Shown here in pieces: positions 20,910 to 31,808 of a stretch of DNA of 64,000 bases. The notes beneath the pieces were generated by a model, which saw only the letters and a list, made by a program, of their open reading frames with translations, was not told where the DNA came from and made no database searches. The DNA comes from Theropithecus gelada (taxonomy: Eukaryota; Chordata; Mammalia; Primates; Cercopithecidae). Both the position numbers and the translations under genes were made by a program. The DNA lies in assembly GCF_003255815.1 (NCBI RefSeq), contig NC_037668.1, positions 86,783,783 to 86,847,782 of the forward strand, written 5' to 3'. The stretch's first letter is position 1, and every line of letters starts with the position of its first letter.

Positions 20910-21287
20910 TGCCTTAGTTCAGCTGCTACAACAAAAATACCATAGGCTGGGTGGCTTATAAACAACAGAAAGTGATTTCTCACTGTTCTGGAGGCTGGGA
21001 AGTCTTAAGACCAAGTTGCCAGCAGACTCAGTGTCTGGTGAGGGCCACTTCCTGGTTTACAGACCGTCATCTTCTTGCTGTATCCTTACATGGTGGAAGG
21101 GATAAGGGACCTCTCTGGGATATTTTTTATAAGGGCACTAATCCCATTCATGAAGATTATTCCCTCATGAGAGTCATGCCCTCATGACCTAACTACCTCC
21201 CAAAGGCCCCACCTCCTGATACCGTTACCTTGGAGTTAGGTTTTAACACATGGATTTTGGAGGGACACAGACATTCAGTCTGCAGCA
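20910..21287 (-). mobile_element. MST-type (MaLR) solo LTR, minus strand
   Basis: The reverse-strand LTR runs from 'tgccttagttcagctgctac' to 'cattcagtctgcagca' with the ordered blocks 'gtgtctggtgagggccacttcc', 'ataagggcactaatcccattc' and 'aaaggccccacctcc'. Flanking 5-mers CAAGC (20905-20909) and AAAGC (21288-21292) fit an LTR target duplication with one change. No internal region is present. Confidence 0.9.
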
Positions 21288-21294
21288 AAAGCTT

Positions 21295-21448
21295 AAGCAA
21301 TTGCAGCTTAATAGCTAGAGTCAGGTCTGAGTTACAATACTCTTCTGCCTCTTCCCACTTACAAATTATACCTGTAAGTGTAATAATAATAATACTGACT
21401 TCTTAGGATTGTTGTGATTTTTAACATGAGATAATATTTGTGATATGA
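21295..21448 (+). mobile_element. MIR SINE fragment
   Basis: The plus-strand MIR 3' half has the 'aataataataatactgacttcttaggattgttg' region. Confidence 0.65.
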
Positions 21449-21476
21449 CTGGCCAAGAGAAGACAAGCAATAAAGA

Positions 21477-21479
<3 letters not shown>

Positions 21480-21510
<31 letters not shown>
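21480..21510. repeat. (TG)n microsatellite
   Basis: About 15 uninterrupted TG units lie between two MIR fragments. Confidence 0.95.
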
Positions 21511-21554
21511 TTCCTCCTTACCTCTTCACTGGGTGTACAGAGAAGCTAGAGCCA

Positions 21555-21662
21555 GAGACAGAAGTTGTGACATATACAGACATGAGGGAGTTAACAGCAG
21601 AGCCAGGACTTGAAGACTTATCTCCAGTCTACCAGGCCAGTGTTCTTATTTCACACCATAAT
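21555..21662 (-). mobile_element. MIR SINE fragment
   Basis: 'taacagcagagccaggacttgaag' then 'caggccagtgttcttatttcac' is the reverse-strand MIR 5' half. Confidence 0.65.
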
Positions 21663-21667
21663 AACAA

Positions 21668-22226
21668 GGTTGCAATTTGTTAAACATATCCCTAAATTGT
21701 GGGCCTCAGAAGCATATAAAAGATAATTTTCAGAGAACATAAAGGGAATATATCTAAACAAAACTGCTCTTCAAGCATTCTGGCATCCAGAAAGTACATT
21801 TGAATAGTATTCCTGCATGGTCAGGGCAACAGGAATGTGGCTAGATTTGATTCTTTTTACTCAAGAGAGAATTAAACTCAACAGTTTCCTTGTACCCACC
21901 TCCACTCCCAAGACCAAAGGATTTTAGCCAGATGTGGTTTGAGAGAAAGTCAAGAGCAGAATACAGGCACACAACATACAGGCCATGGAGCCAGCCGGGG
22001 CAAGCTTTATCTATGAGATAAGGACTGTGAGTACACCTTGTAGGCCATGGCTTCAGTCATTTTGTTCTTATTAAAAGGAATGTTCCAGAAATGACTTTAT
22101 TTTTGAAGGCACACAGCCTTTTCACTGGTCTCTGAGAACACTTTAGAGGATGACTATCTTACAAACCCATGGATAATTTATATCACATCACAATGTAAGA
22201 ATGCAATTTGTTAATCATATTCCCAA
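21668..22226. other. Unassigned 0.5-kb segment bounded by short direct repeats
   Basis: TGCAATTTGTTAAACATAT at 21671 and TGCAATTTGTTAATCATAT at 22202 are near-identical direct copies. No repeat family is recognised between them. Confidence 0.5.
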
Positions 22227-22314
22227 GTGGATAATTGACATTCGAGAGTCAGGCACAGGGCCACAAAATCCTGTGCCTTCTGAACAATCAATGAAAGTGT
22301 TAAACACAGCTTCT

Positions 22315-22510
22315 GTTGGCTCATTGACCTTCAAGTCTTCGCTCATATGATGCCTTTTCAGTGTGATCTTCCCCGGTCTCCCTATCTAAAATTGCAAACC
22401 CACAAACATACCCTATCACCATTCCCTGATTTATTTCTTATCTTCAACAGTTAATATTGCCAGATATGCTATATATTTTACTTACTTTGCTATTGCCTGT
22501 GAAACTCCAC
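22315..22510 (+). mobile_element. L2 LINE, left piece
   Basis: L2 plus strand: 'cttcaagtcttcgctcatatgatgcc' and 'gctatatattttacttactttgc'. It is interrupted by a MIR and resumes at 22735. Confidence 0.8.
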
Positions 22511-22734
22511 TATTCATTTAACAAAACTCATGTGCTTTAACTGCTTTACAAATATCAGCTCATTCAATCCTCACAACAGCTATAAAAGAGAATACTACTA
22601 TTGCTCCTTTATATAGACGAGGACACTAAGGCACAGAGAGGGTAGATAATATGTCCAAAGTCACACAGCTCACAAGTGGCAGAGTTATGACATGATCCCA
22701 GGAATCTGCCTCCTGAGTTCTTATTCACAAGGGC
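22511..22734 (-). mobile_element. MIR SINE inserted in L2
   Basis: Near-complete reverse-strand MIR: 'gacgaggacactaaggcacagagagg' and 'aaagtcacacagctcacaagtggcag'. TATTCA occurs on both sides and may be a target duplication. Confidence 0.85.
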
Positions 22735-22842
22735 AGGGCTTTGCCTGTTTGATTCATTGCTGTATTCTCAGTGCCTAGAATAATACCTGGCATACCATGG
22801 TGCCCAATAATTATTTGTTAAATTAAAAAATGAAGGAATGGT
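22735..22842 (+). mobile_element. L2 LINE, right piece (3' end)
   Basis: 'agggcagggctttgcctgtttgattcattgctgtattc' continues the L2 from 22510 and ends with 'cccaataattatttgttaaatt' plus an A-rich end. Confidence 0.85.
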
Positions 22843-22924
22843 TAAACAGAGCTTATTGTGTTCCACTTCTTTAAAGTTCTCTATCCACACATACACAGCC
22901 ACTCTCCATTAAGCAAATCTCCGG

Positions 22925-23270
22925 ATTATAGGAATCCAGAGGAACAGGTGGAAAGAGCATGGGCTTTGGTGTCAGCAAAAACAGGGGAATCAAAATCCCA
23001 ACTCAACAATTCTCTTTTGAGTGAAAAGAATCAAATCTGGCCACTTTCCTGTTGCCCTGACTGTACAGGAATACTACTCAAATGTACCTGAGCTGTGTGA
23101 CTGTAACAAATCAACCTAATCTCTTTGAGCCTTGGTTACCTCATCTTTACAATGGAGAAAATACTGATTTCCTTGTAGGATCGTGTCTTATGGTGAAAGG
23201 TAAATGTAAATAAAGGGCCTGCACAGAGCAGGTATCAGTAAATATCAGCTCCCTCCTACCTTGAGTAGGA
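22925..23270 (+). mobile_element. MIR SINE, long copy with internal insertion
   Basis: The MIR head 'gaaagagcatgggctttggtgtcag' and the core 'ctctttgagccttggttacctcatc' are farther apart than in the consensus, so about 60-80 bp of other sequence separates them. Confidence 0.7.
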
Positions 23271-23358
23271 ATGGAGGGAGGAGAAGTGAAACTTCATCTC
23301 TTTCGCTGAGTAAGAGCTTATTTTTCAGAGTTAATATATCAGGGTTAGGGTAGGGGAA

Positions 23359-23443
23359 AGCAAAGAGGATCAAGAGATGGAAAAATTTCACTTTTTCCCC
23401 TAGCAAAGAGGATCAAGAGATGGAAAATTTTCAATTTTCTCCT
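23359..23443. repeat. 43-bp tandem duplication
   Basis: Two adjacent copies begin AGCAAAGAGGATCAAGAGAT (23359-23401 and 23402-23443). They are nearly identical for the first 26 bases and differ by a few bases in the T/C-rich second half. Confidence 0.92.
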
Positions 23444-24038
23444 TTACTACAATTAAGACTGGAACAACGTCAGCCTAAATGAACAATCTATTTCTTTGCA
23501 TTCCCGGATAAAGCCATATTGACATCACTCTTTTCTCGTCTGTTAGCTTATTAAATTTGGTTGCCTGTAGCATAAAACACTGTTTCTTCAGAAGTAGGTC
23601 TCCATATTATTGAGCAGGCAGGGGGATTTCAATCCATCTTCCACCAGAAAACAAAGTTTGCTTTAAATTAGGGAGGACAAAGGGACACATCTGACATTCA
23701 AGTTGCCCATTCTTCCTAATTTGTAGGCTTAGCTCTTAAAACTTTAAATATTTGTCTTACTTTTAAGACTGTTTTCTTCTAGTCTTACTCAGATATTCTG
23801 ATGTGAAACTAACAGTCCCAGGCTCAACAAATTGTTTCTGCTTTCTGGATTTGGTGAGCTCCTTGACATCGGATTGCACTGGAAACTTCCACAAATGACC
23901 ACCAGACAGAGGTTTCTCTTTCTACAGTGGGAGGCCCCAGGTCCTACTATATGCTCTGTCCTCTTTCTGGGGCCCTTCTGCTGCTCACATGTGAACATTG
24001 CATGGCAGCCCCAGTGAATTAATCCTAAATCTCTGAAC
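23444..24038. other. Single-copy sequence
   Basis: About 600 bp with no recognised repeat or gene. Confidence 0.5.
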
Positions 24039-24340
24039 CAATGCTCAATCTTTGCACATGCTATTCTCTTCTCCTGGAATACCCTTCCCTTACCTCCTCT
24101 GAGCACAAAGACCAACTTGATCCTCAAGATTCAATGTGGCTCTTCATCTGGGACGACACCTCTGAGGGGCCTCTGAAGTATTCCTTCCTAGCATATCACC
24201 TTTCTTATAATCTTCAAGAGTTCATGCTTTTCTCTGTGAACTCCTTCAGAATAGGCACTGTGTCATTCATTTAAGTATCTTTAAGCCTCACATAGGCCTG
24301 GTTTACAGCTGGTTCTCAGTGAATGCTTTAAAGAGACATG
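24039..24340 (+). mobile_element. L2 LINE 3' region
   Basis: 'caatctttgcacatgctattctcttctcctggaatac' and then 'gaactccttcagaataggcactgtgtc' give ordered plus-strand L2. Confidence 0.8.
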
Positions 24341-24444
24341 CCAAAATTTAACCTTGATGCTTCAATGAACAGGGAGGAGGGTCCTCAATAGAAAGCAGTA
24401 GGATGGGGGGCGGGGGCATTGACGGTTTCCTGGGGGACCCCTTG

Positions 24445-24575
24445 GGTTAATCTGATCCAGCCCCTTTTATTCTGAACATGATGAAATGGGAGCTTAGGGA
24501 CATCCCTGAGGCTGGAAACGTTCCTGGCAGAGCTGAGATTTTCTGATTCTCAGTCTAATACTCAGCCATGATATC
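24445..24575 (-). mobile_element. MIR/MIR3-like fragment
   Basis: 'ctgatccagccccttttattctg' followed by 'gcagagctgagattttctgattctcagtc' resembles reverse-strand MIR3. It is heavily decayed. Confidence 0.5.
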
Positions 24576-25144
24576 AGGGTGGCCCTCACCCTCATGAGAC
24601 AGCTGCAACAAAGACACAGCTGATGGAGTGGGGAAAGGCGTCGAGGGACAAGAGACAACTGGGGTTGAACAGAAATCACTGGAGTGAGGTCTGCTGTCTT
24701 GGCAGCAGACTGCCTGGCAGTCTGGAGGGTGCTAATGGCAAGAAATCCACAGGGAGGATGGTGGGGAAGAGCTCCGGGATGGGAGACTGGAGCTTTGGGG
24801 GTCAGACCCATTGGCCTGAGTCAGCACAGGAACCAGGAGAAAGCGCCACAAAATCACCCTCAAATCGAAGGATTCTGACTCTTCACAGCTGGCCATCTGG
24901 CCAGACGTGAAGAAAAGTAGACCTTGCAAAAACTCTCTAATAAGAGGAAGTGGTTTGAATTTCCTCCTTGAAGGAAGATGCTTCATTTAAATAGAATTCA
25001 GTCGAATTAAGTGCAGGGGGGAAGCACCCTGAGCCCTCTGCTTGGACTTTGAAATTGACTTCTTGCAGCAAAGAGGATCCAGAAATGATTTCCCAGAGAA
25101 CTAGAGGATGATTTTTACCAAAGGATCTCAACCAGGGTAGGAAT
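24576..25144. other. Single-copy sequence
   Basis: About 570 bp with no recognised repeat. Overlapping frames of 64-105 codons on both strands lack motifs. Confidence 0.55.
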
Positions 25145-25322
25145 GGACATAATGGAACATGTATCCACCTATTGAGCGCCTGTTCTGTGCTGGATGCTTA
25201 ACTCAGTCCTTCTGACACTCTCACCAAATCCCAGTAGAAACTCAGACCCTCAGAACATAAGCAATTTACCTTACAAAAAACACACAGCCAGGCAGATCTA
25301 GCCCTGAGATGAACTCCAACAG
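25145..25322 (-). mobile_element. MIR SINE
   Basis: The reverse-strand MIR has its tail side on the left ('ttgagcgcctgttctgtgctggatgc') and the 'cagccaggcagatctagccc' side on the right. Confidence 0.65.
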
Positions 25323-25614
25323 ACTGCTGTATCAAAGTTTGCTCCCAAAGCCAGCCAACGCTCTTAGAATTCTCCGGGCCTCAGTCTAAGTGAGCTTCTC
25401 TTGTCTGTGAGCTAACACTCACTGGCCTGTCCCCTCCTCTGCTTTGCAGAGCTCAGTTGTGCACAGTTAAATTCCTTTAGTAGCCTAGAGAGATCAGACC
25501 ATAAGTGCCTTGAAGAAAGGAGCTGGTTCCATTTATCTCTGTCTTCTTGGTACCAACTCAGGCAAGGGCAAGGGATCACGGAGATGCCTGGGAAATAATG
25601 CCTTCTCCTGCTCC
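25323..25614. other. Unassigned with short L2-like piece
   Basis: 'ataagtgccttgaagaaaggagctgg' at about 25502 resembles plus-strand L2. The remainder is unassigned. Confidence 0.4.
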
Positions 25615-25722
25615 AGGGTCTTTCTAAGTATTAGCTCATCTTACTCTTACACCAAATCAATGGGGTAGGTGACGTCATCTCCATGTTTGAGATGGGGAAA
25701 CTAAGACCCATGATTGATTTTC
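25615..25722 (-). mobile_element. MIR SINE fragment
   Basis: 'tttgagatggggaaactaagaccc' is the reverse-strand MIR core, after the matching tail region 'attagctcatcttactcttacacc'. Confidence 0.65.
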
Positions 25723-26331
25723 TTCAATATGTTGTTTGATTGCCTTTTAAAAATAAAGGTATTTCCTGAACATGAAGTAGTTAAGATGTTTTATGATGCT
25801 TTTGTGCAAAAGTGTCATATTTATGTGTTTTTCTAAAGCAAATAAATCTGGCTCGCCACCTCCACCCCCAATTTGGTAGGAAATTCTATCTGTTATATGG
25901 GGTAGGGGTTGCCCCAAATCCTGGGGACTTACAAGGAATGGAGTTTAAGATAAGAGTCTGTCTTTAGTCTTCAGCATAAAGATGTCCCAACTGCAAGGGT
26001 GACATTAACAAGCTTATACTTCTGAATCCTTCATTGCACAGGCTTCTTTTGAGAGGGACCCTAGCAATGTGTCCCTGCTGTCAGATATTATTATAAAATT
26101 TGCCAAAAATGTAATGTTTTAGTCTCTAAGAGTGAAGATTGCCATCTCCTTCCACTCCCACATTGCCTCCATCACACTTCCCCTCCTGCTGGGTAACTTG
26201 GAGTGACCATAGGCATTTTGTATTTGTAATTGTTTTCTGAAAGAAAGCTCTCCAAATTGTATATGCTTCAATATCCTGGCCACTGAGATAGACATTAAAA
26301 TTTTAAGCAATAAAAAGGAAAAAAAAAATCC
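25723..26331. other. Unassigned AT-rich sequence
   Basis: About 600 bp with no recognised repeat or gene. It contains an AATAAA motif near 25841 without coding context. Confidence 0.5.
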
Positions 26332-26676
26332 GTGCTGGGTGTGGTGGCTTATGCTTATAATCCCAGCAGTTTGGGTGTAAAATGTTTAAACTGCTTAGAG
26401 CCATAGGAGGCCAAAGTGGGTGGATCATCTGAGGTCAGGAGTTCAAGACCAGCCTGGCCAACACAGTGAAACCTCATCTCTACTACAAATACAAAAATTA
26501 GCCGGGTGTGGCAGTGTGTGCCTATAGTCCCAGCTACTTGGGAGGCTGAAGCAGGAGAATCACTTGAACCCGGGTGGTGGAGGTTGAGGTGAGCTGAGAT
26601 CATGCCACTGCACTCCAACCTGGGCTACAGAGTGAGATTTTGTCTCAAAAACAAAAACAAAACAAAACAAAACAAA
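26332..26676 (+). mobile_element. Alu SINE, S type, with a 32-bp foreign insert
   Basis: The dimeric Alu is complete, from 'gtgctgggtgtggtggctta' to a CAAAA-repeat tail. In the left arm, 32 bases at 26376-26407 separate 'cagtttggg' from 'aggccaaagtggg', which are adjacent in normal Alus. Confidence 0.92.
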
Positions 26677-27324
26677 TCCAAAGTAATAATAACACATGGT
26701 GACCCTGAGTTCTTATACATTGGCTCACCTAGAGAATTCTCTTTAGGATAACAGATTCTCTTTATTAAAATGTATCTGTCCTATATTCAAAAGTCTGTAG
26801 CCAAGGGAGATTGTATGAGAATGGAGAGTCTAGATCTACCCCTGCAGTGCTGTGCTGTGCCCCATTTAAAGGGGACAGTTCTCCTAGCTCTCCTGCAAGC
26901 TAGAAAAAGACTAGGGGTAGCTTTGCCTGTAACCGCTAGAACCACAACTCTGTATGTGAAGTCTTTTGGCTTTTTCTTTTGCTCTTCTAGAGGTTCTGCC
27001 CCTCTTGGGTTGGGATGCTGTATGGTAGTAGGATGCAGCTCCCTATCTTTGAAAACGGCAGCCACTGTAGTTTATTTTGCCATCTTGGAGAATTCCTGCC
27101 AGATACGGGCCATTCCAACTTCTCAACCTCAGCACCAGTCTTGGCCTACCCTTCCCCTTCTAGAATAATGGATCTCTCTTTAAGCAGAATAATAGGGGAG
27201 AGGATATATAAGCATTGCTCAGACCGTCAGAAAGACAAGAGTGTCCTCCTTCTCTTGGGGAGTTTGGAAAGGACATTCTTGCCAAGCAGAACAAAAACTA
27301 AACATATAAGCCAATGGCACAAAA
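26677..27324. other. Single-copy sequence
   Basis: About 650 bp with no recognised repeat. Frames of 92-132 codons overlap on both strands around 26770-27400. None has a domain and one runs into the L1 tail. Confidence 0.5.
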
Positions 27325-27335
27325 ACATCATTCCT

Positions 27336-27591
27336 TTTTTTTTTTTTTTTTATTTTAAGTTCCGGGATACATGTGCAGGACGTGCAGGTTTGTTGCATAG
27401 GTAAACATGTGTCATGGTGGTTTGCTGCACCTATCAACCCATCACCTAGACATTAAGCCCCTCATGCATTAGCTATTTATCCTGATGCTCTTCTTCCTCC
27501 AAACCTCCGGCAGGCCCCAATGCGTATTGCTCCCCTCCCTGTGTTCATGTGTTTTCATTGTTCAGCTCCCACTCAGGAGTGAGAACATGAG
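27336..27591 (-). mobile_element. L1 3' end, heavily 5'-truncated, minus strand
   Basis: The T-run (A-tail) is followed by the reverse complement of an older L1PA/L1PB 3'UTR and the very end of ORF2. Target duplications are ACATCATTCCTTTT (27325-27338) and ACACCATTCCTTTT (27592-27605), with one change. Only about 250 bp was copied. Confidence 0.9.
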
Positions 27592-27606
27592 GACACCATT
27601 CCTTTT

Positions 27607-27838
27607 TAAAAAATCACCTGCCTTGGTATCAATCTTACTGGGAGCTTAAAGACACCACTTTACAAAGACACTGAGAGGTTTGTGTTAGGGTCGTCATTTC
27701 ACCTGTGAGTTTAGAAGAGGATGCTAAGGCTAGAAAGAAAACACCCAAGGAGAAGGGCACAGAGCTGGAGGGGAGTGTGCTGCTGCTCTGCCCAGATGCA
27801 TCTGGCTCCACTACCCAGGAGTTTCCTTTCCCCACAGT
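27607..27838. other. Unassigned sequence
   Basis: No repeat or gene recognised between the truncated L1 and an L2 piece. Confidence 0.45.
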
Positions 27839-27995
27839 GGGAAGCACTGATCGAAGGGGAACAGCCTTCCTGGAACAGGTGGCACTTGAGCTAAGTCTTA
27901 AAGAAGAGAAGGCTTTCTGCTGGGTAACAGGGGTGGGAAGGCCATGATTGAAAAGGGTCTAAAAAGTGTAGATGCTTTTGTAAACACAGCCAGGC
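27839..27995 (-). mobile_element. L2 LINE fragment
   Basis: 'tggcacttgagctaagtcttaaagaag' matches the reverse strand of L2. Confidence 0.65.
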
Positions 27996-28333
27996 AACAG
28001 GGTCAAGCAACAGGGGTGAGGCCAGTGGTGAAACAGCAGACGTGGTGGATGTGGTTGTTTTTAGTCTCTTGGATGAAGTTCAAAGCAAAAGTCCCTGATA
28101 TCCCCTAGAGAGAGAACATCCAGGTTGTGTTCCTGCCCAGAGCCGAGTAAACAGGATTATTGGAACCTGCGGTGGCCTCAGCTGGACACACTGGCTGCAG
28201 CCTGACTGGCGCGGGGGCAGAGAGTGACAGGGAAATGGCTGAGATTAGGAACCGCCCTCGCCTCTGGACTTGGGTCTCTGAGGAAATGCCTCTGTTGGGA
28301 CAACCTGTCTTGGGCACTTGGAATCTGTATTTC
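27996..28333. other. Single-copy, CpG-containing sequence
   Basis: About 340 bp. The part at 28140-28260 keeps several CpGs, including GCGCGGG near 28207, but is too short for a CpG island. No gene is recognised. Confidence 0.5.
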
Positions 28334-28650
28334 AGGTCAGGAAATATGCATAGCTTTTGACCCACCAATTCCACTTCTAGGAATACAAGAAGGAGAAATA
28401 GTTGCTGATGTGTGAAAAGATACATGTACAAGGATATTCAACGTAGTATTGTTGATAATACAAAAAATTGGAAGCAACTTAAATATCTCAGGAAACTTAT
28501 AGTGCGTCTATATGACAGAAAATTTTTAGCCTTTAATAACCATGTGGTAAAAGAATATTTGTTGATATGAAATATTTAGAATATTTTGTCAAGTTAAAAA
28601 AAGGTTATAAGACAGTATGCACCATCTGCTCTCAATTATGTAACTATTTT
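28334..28650 (+). mobile_element. L1M (old LINE-1) ORF2 C-terminal fragment
   Basis: 'ccaccaattccacttctaggaatac' then 'gtagtattgttgataatac' and 'ggaagcaacttaaatatc' are in L1M ORF2 C-terminal order. No open frame is kept. Confidence 0.75.
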
Positions 28651-28654
28651 TCAT

Positions 28655-28877
28655 GATGACATTTACTGAACACTTGCCATGTGCCAGCCATGGCTCTAAG
28701 CAGTTTAAACATATTAATATATTTGATCATGCAACAAGTTTATGAAGAAGATTTTTTATTATCTCTATTTTACACATAAGGAGACCAAGACACAGAGTGT
28801 TTAATTTGTCTAAAATCACAGTAGTAAGTGGAAAATCTGCATGCGAACAAAGCATTCTACCTCCAGAGCCAAATGCA
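28655..28877 (-). mobile_element. MIR SINE, near full length
   Basis: Reverse-strand MIR from 'ttactgaacacttgccatgtgcc' to 'aagcattctacctccagagcc'. Confidence 0.82.
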
Positions 28878-29129
28878 AACAACTAAGTTGCCATACTCTC
28901 TTCCTATGTGTGTCCACGTTTCTGTAGTTTTCTCTCTCTTTCTTGGAGACTTTACACCCAAGTGTTAGCTGTGTGTTAAGTAATTCCCTCCTAGGGTAAG
29001 AGCAGACAAATATTTTCATGATGGAAGTGAATGTTGCAACCAATATAGGCTCCAAAGGACATTTACACCTTGACTGCAGAGAACACGCTGCATGCCACTT
29101 AAGATCCTGTACAGGACAGACACAGCAGT
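28878..29129. other. Single-copy sequence
   Basis: No repeat or gene recognised. Confidence 0.45.
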
Positions 29130-29432
29130 TCCCCAATTCACTTATTCAGCAAAATAATGATTAACTGCCAGTTCTGTGCAGACTCTGTTCTAGGCTCCGA
29201 AGATTCAGCAGTGAATAAGGCAAGGGACACAAGGCCAATTCTCCAATAAGACTTCCATCCTCGTGGGGGAAGCAGGGAGGTAACCAGTAAATAAAAAGCC
29301 AAGAAAAATATCAGCTGGAGTTCAGTGTTCTGTAAAGTACTACAGTTGGAATGGTGCCATAGGGTGGGACCATGGGCTTAGGAAGATGACCTTTAAGAGG
29401 AGACATTTGAGCTAAAACTTGAATGACCAGTG
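29130..29432 (-). mobile_element. L2 LINE 3' region
   Basis: 'gactctgttctaggctccgaagattcagcagtgaataagg' and 'gagacatttgagctaaaacttgaatga' are ordered reverse-strand L2. Confidence 0.82.
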
Positions 29433-29448
29433 GTAGACAGACAGACAG

Positions 29449-29481
<33 letters not shown>

Positions 29482-29490
29482 CACACACGG
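29433..29490. repeat. (GACA)n/(CA)n microsatellite
   Basis: A few GACA units change into about 20 CA units, with one CG interruption. Confidence 0.93.
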
Positions 29491-29494
29491 GGTG

Positions 29495-29628
29495 GTGGGG
29501 AAGCAAATCCAGCAAAACGTTAACATTTGGGAAATCTGGATGAATGGTACAACACAATTTTTTGTACAAGTGTTGCAACATTTCCATAAGTCAAATAATT
29601 TTAAAATAAAAAGTTAAAATATGTCAAA
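29495..29628 (+). mobile_element. L1M 3' end fragment
   Basis: 'aacatttgggaaatctggatgaatgg' and 'tttccataagtcaaataattttaaaataaaaagtta' match the end of old L1M 3'UTRs. Confidence 0.7.
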
Positions 29629-29844
29629 ATAAATATATTACAAATACAAAGAATCACTCTACATCTAAGGAAATAGAGTTGGTAGGGTTTGCTGGTGAAT
29701 GGCATGTGGTGGGTGAAGAAATTAAGTGGAAATAGATGATGCTGGTGACTTTGACTAAAACAAGGCAAAGCTGAGGTCTGGGGAGGAAAAGCAAACATCC
29801 TTGTCTTTGACCCAACAGTCAGTTTACAAACTACCATACACTTA
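29629..29844. other. Unassigned sequence
   Basis: No confident repeat or gene. Confidence 0.4.
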
Positions 29845-30018
29845 TCTTCTCAATGGGTCTTCTCTTATGCTCCTTTGAATCAGGTAGGAATTTTTACTGA
29901 TGAAGAAACTGAGGCCAAGAGTGGGGAAATGATTGCATGTGGTGTCACGGTGACTGAGTAGCAGAGTTAGGTGCCAAAGTCAGATTTTCTGAATCCATGA
30001 AACCAACAATCCCCAAGG
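29845..30018 (-). mobile_element. MIR SINE
   Basis: 'actgatgaagaaactgaggccaagag' is the reverse-strand MIR core. Confidence 0.75.
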
Positions 30019-30605
30019 CTAAGTGACAGGAGATACATCATGTATATTTTCTGCTGCTCTAAAGTAGAGTAAGTGTTGAATAGGCTAGGAAACAATTGGC
30101 CCATGGAAGATGCAGGTAACTCAATCTGACTACATTGTACAGGGTTGGTTGTAACAACTCTCTTTCTTAGAAACTGCCAAGGATTCCCAGTAACCCATGA
30201 ACCATTTTAATTCCCAAGAGACAGTACAATACTGTAGACTGCAACTTGACTTACTGTGATGCTAAATTACTATTCCATTTTTATTATTTTATAATTATTA
30301 TTAAAAATAGAGGTAAATCACCTACTCCTCTCAAAAGGTAGTTAGGAGAATCAGCATCCAAAGCAAATAGTGCAAATGAAAGGGTTTGTGGTCTTCCACC
30401 CTCAGACGAGCTCCTGATGGGGTCTTAGGGTCATGTTCATTATCTCCGAGTACATTTCAAGCGCTTCAGGTTGCCTTTAGAGGTCACTCCTGTGACTGGC
30501 TCAGCTTCTGCCAACTTGGAGACCAATTTAAAATTCCAAGACATCAACAAAACAAACCCAGGATCTTAGAAAAAAGGAGTATCAACTAGCACTAAAGTAG
30601 TACCT
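30019..30605. other. Single-copy sequence
   Basis: About 590 bp with an AT-rich patch at 30270-30310. No repeat or gene recognised. Confidence 0.5.
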
Positions 30606-30790
30606 GCTAAGTGCAATTTAGTGACATTTATCACTAAGTAGCACCATTTGACCCCCCACCCCAACAGCCTCTTGAAGGAGCCCCATTAACTCAGAGGAGA
30701 AAACTAAGACTTAAAGCATTAAATTATGTGGTCCCATGCTAGCAGTGAGCCCACACTGTCTAAGCCAGAGCTTGCACCCCTTTTACGGCA
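30606..30790 (-). mobile_element. MIR SINE, decayed
   Basis: 'actcagaggagaaaactaagac' followed by 'tctaagccagagcttgcacccc' fits reverse-strand MIR. Confidence 0.6.
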
Positions 30791-31488
30791 CTACATGGCC
30801 AAATAGGCCCTTTCTGGTCCCAGAGATGAAGACTAACCAATGTGCAAAAATAAGTTGCCTTGGAATCCACCCTGCTTGCAGGTCCTCATTACCCTAAATC
30901 AATGATCTGCACAATTTCATTGGGATGGTATGTATGCTTGATTTATATTCGCACAGATCAAGCCATAAATTTGTGCCTACAGACCGATCAAAGTCTTTTC
31001 TCACATTGAAGATATTTATAGAAACAGGAAACATGGCCTTTGTATGAACATACTGGTCCTCTCTATGTCAACATCATCATAAATAGACATATCCAGGATC
31101 TCTGCCTGGACTGTTTTCCATAGATACTCAGCAAATCCATGAGCTACATCATTATTACCAAAGAGGAACAAAGAGACCCTCCCTTGTTCCTAGAACTTAT
31201 CCTGACAAGACGCCCTCTTGACTGAAGACCAGAAAAAACGCCATGGCCCACATTCCACTCCCTCTCTGTTGTTAGCAGCAGCGCCTGGTCCTTTAAGAGG
31301 TCCCCCCATTCTTGCAGCTTTGAACTTCAGGCTCCTAACCTGAGAATCCAAAATTGTAGAGCTGTTCTTTGCTTCTTGTAAAATGGATCTACTCTGTGGA
31401 CTCAAAAACACCTTCAGTCTTACTGTTTTTCCCAGTTTGAAAAGCTGTCCCACCCTTTATCACAGTGGACTCTGGCAAGACTCTATAA
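30791..31488. other. Single-copy sequence
   Basis: About 700 bp with no recognised repeat or gene. Confidence 0.55.
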
Positions 31489-31606
31489 GGAGGGGCTGTT
31501 GTTAGTATCCCATTTTGCAGATGAAAATAATGAGGCACAGAGAGAGAGAGAGAAGGGTCTATTACTTGACTTTGAATTTCTCCCACAGCTGGCATTAAAC
31601 TCCTCT
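31489..31606 (-). mobile_element. MIR SINE fragment
   Basis: 'cccattttgcagatgaaaataatgaggcacag' is the reverse-strand MIR core. It is followed by a short GA run. Confidence 0.7.
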
Positions 31607-31639
31607 TCTCAAGAAACTTACTAGTAGTTGTAGATTATT

Positions 31640-31808
31640 ATCACCAAAGCTGTCAATATCTGTATCTGCAAGAACCTGCCAGAAAACAGCCAGTATACCT
31701 GTAAAGGGTTCAAGCTAAATAGAATTTATAAAGGCACTATTACAGAGGTATAGGCAGAGTTAGGGACTGGCACCCAGGAACTCACAATAGCAGGGAGTCA
31801 TTCGCACC
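31640..31808. repeat. Older unnamed repeat, left side of MLT1 insertion
   Basis: The sequence on both sides of the MLT1 LTR (also 32174-32340) looks like parts of one older interspersed element: 'ctattacagaggtataggcagag' on the left, 'gatctcctgctaaggcttcccat' on the right. The family is not identified, so this is tentative. Confidence 0.35.

Noticed and set aside
26355..26618. 87-codon minus-strand ORF
   Set aside because: Antisense reading of the plus-strand Alu.
29311..29587. Cys-Val repeat ORFs on the minus strand
   Set aside because: They translate a (CA)n microsatellite.
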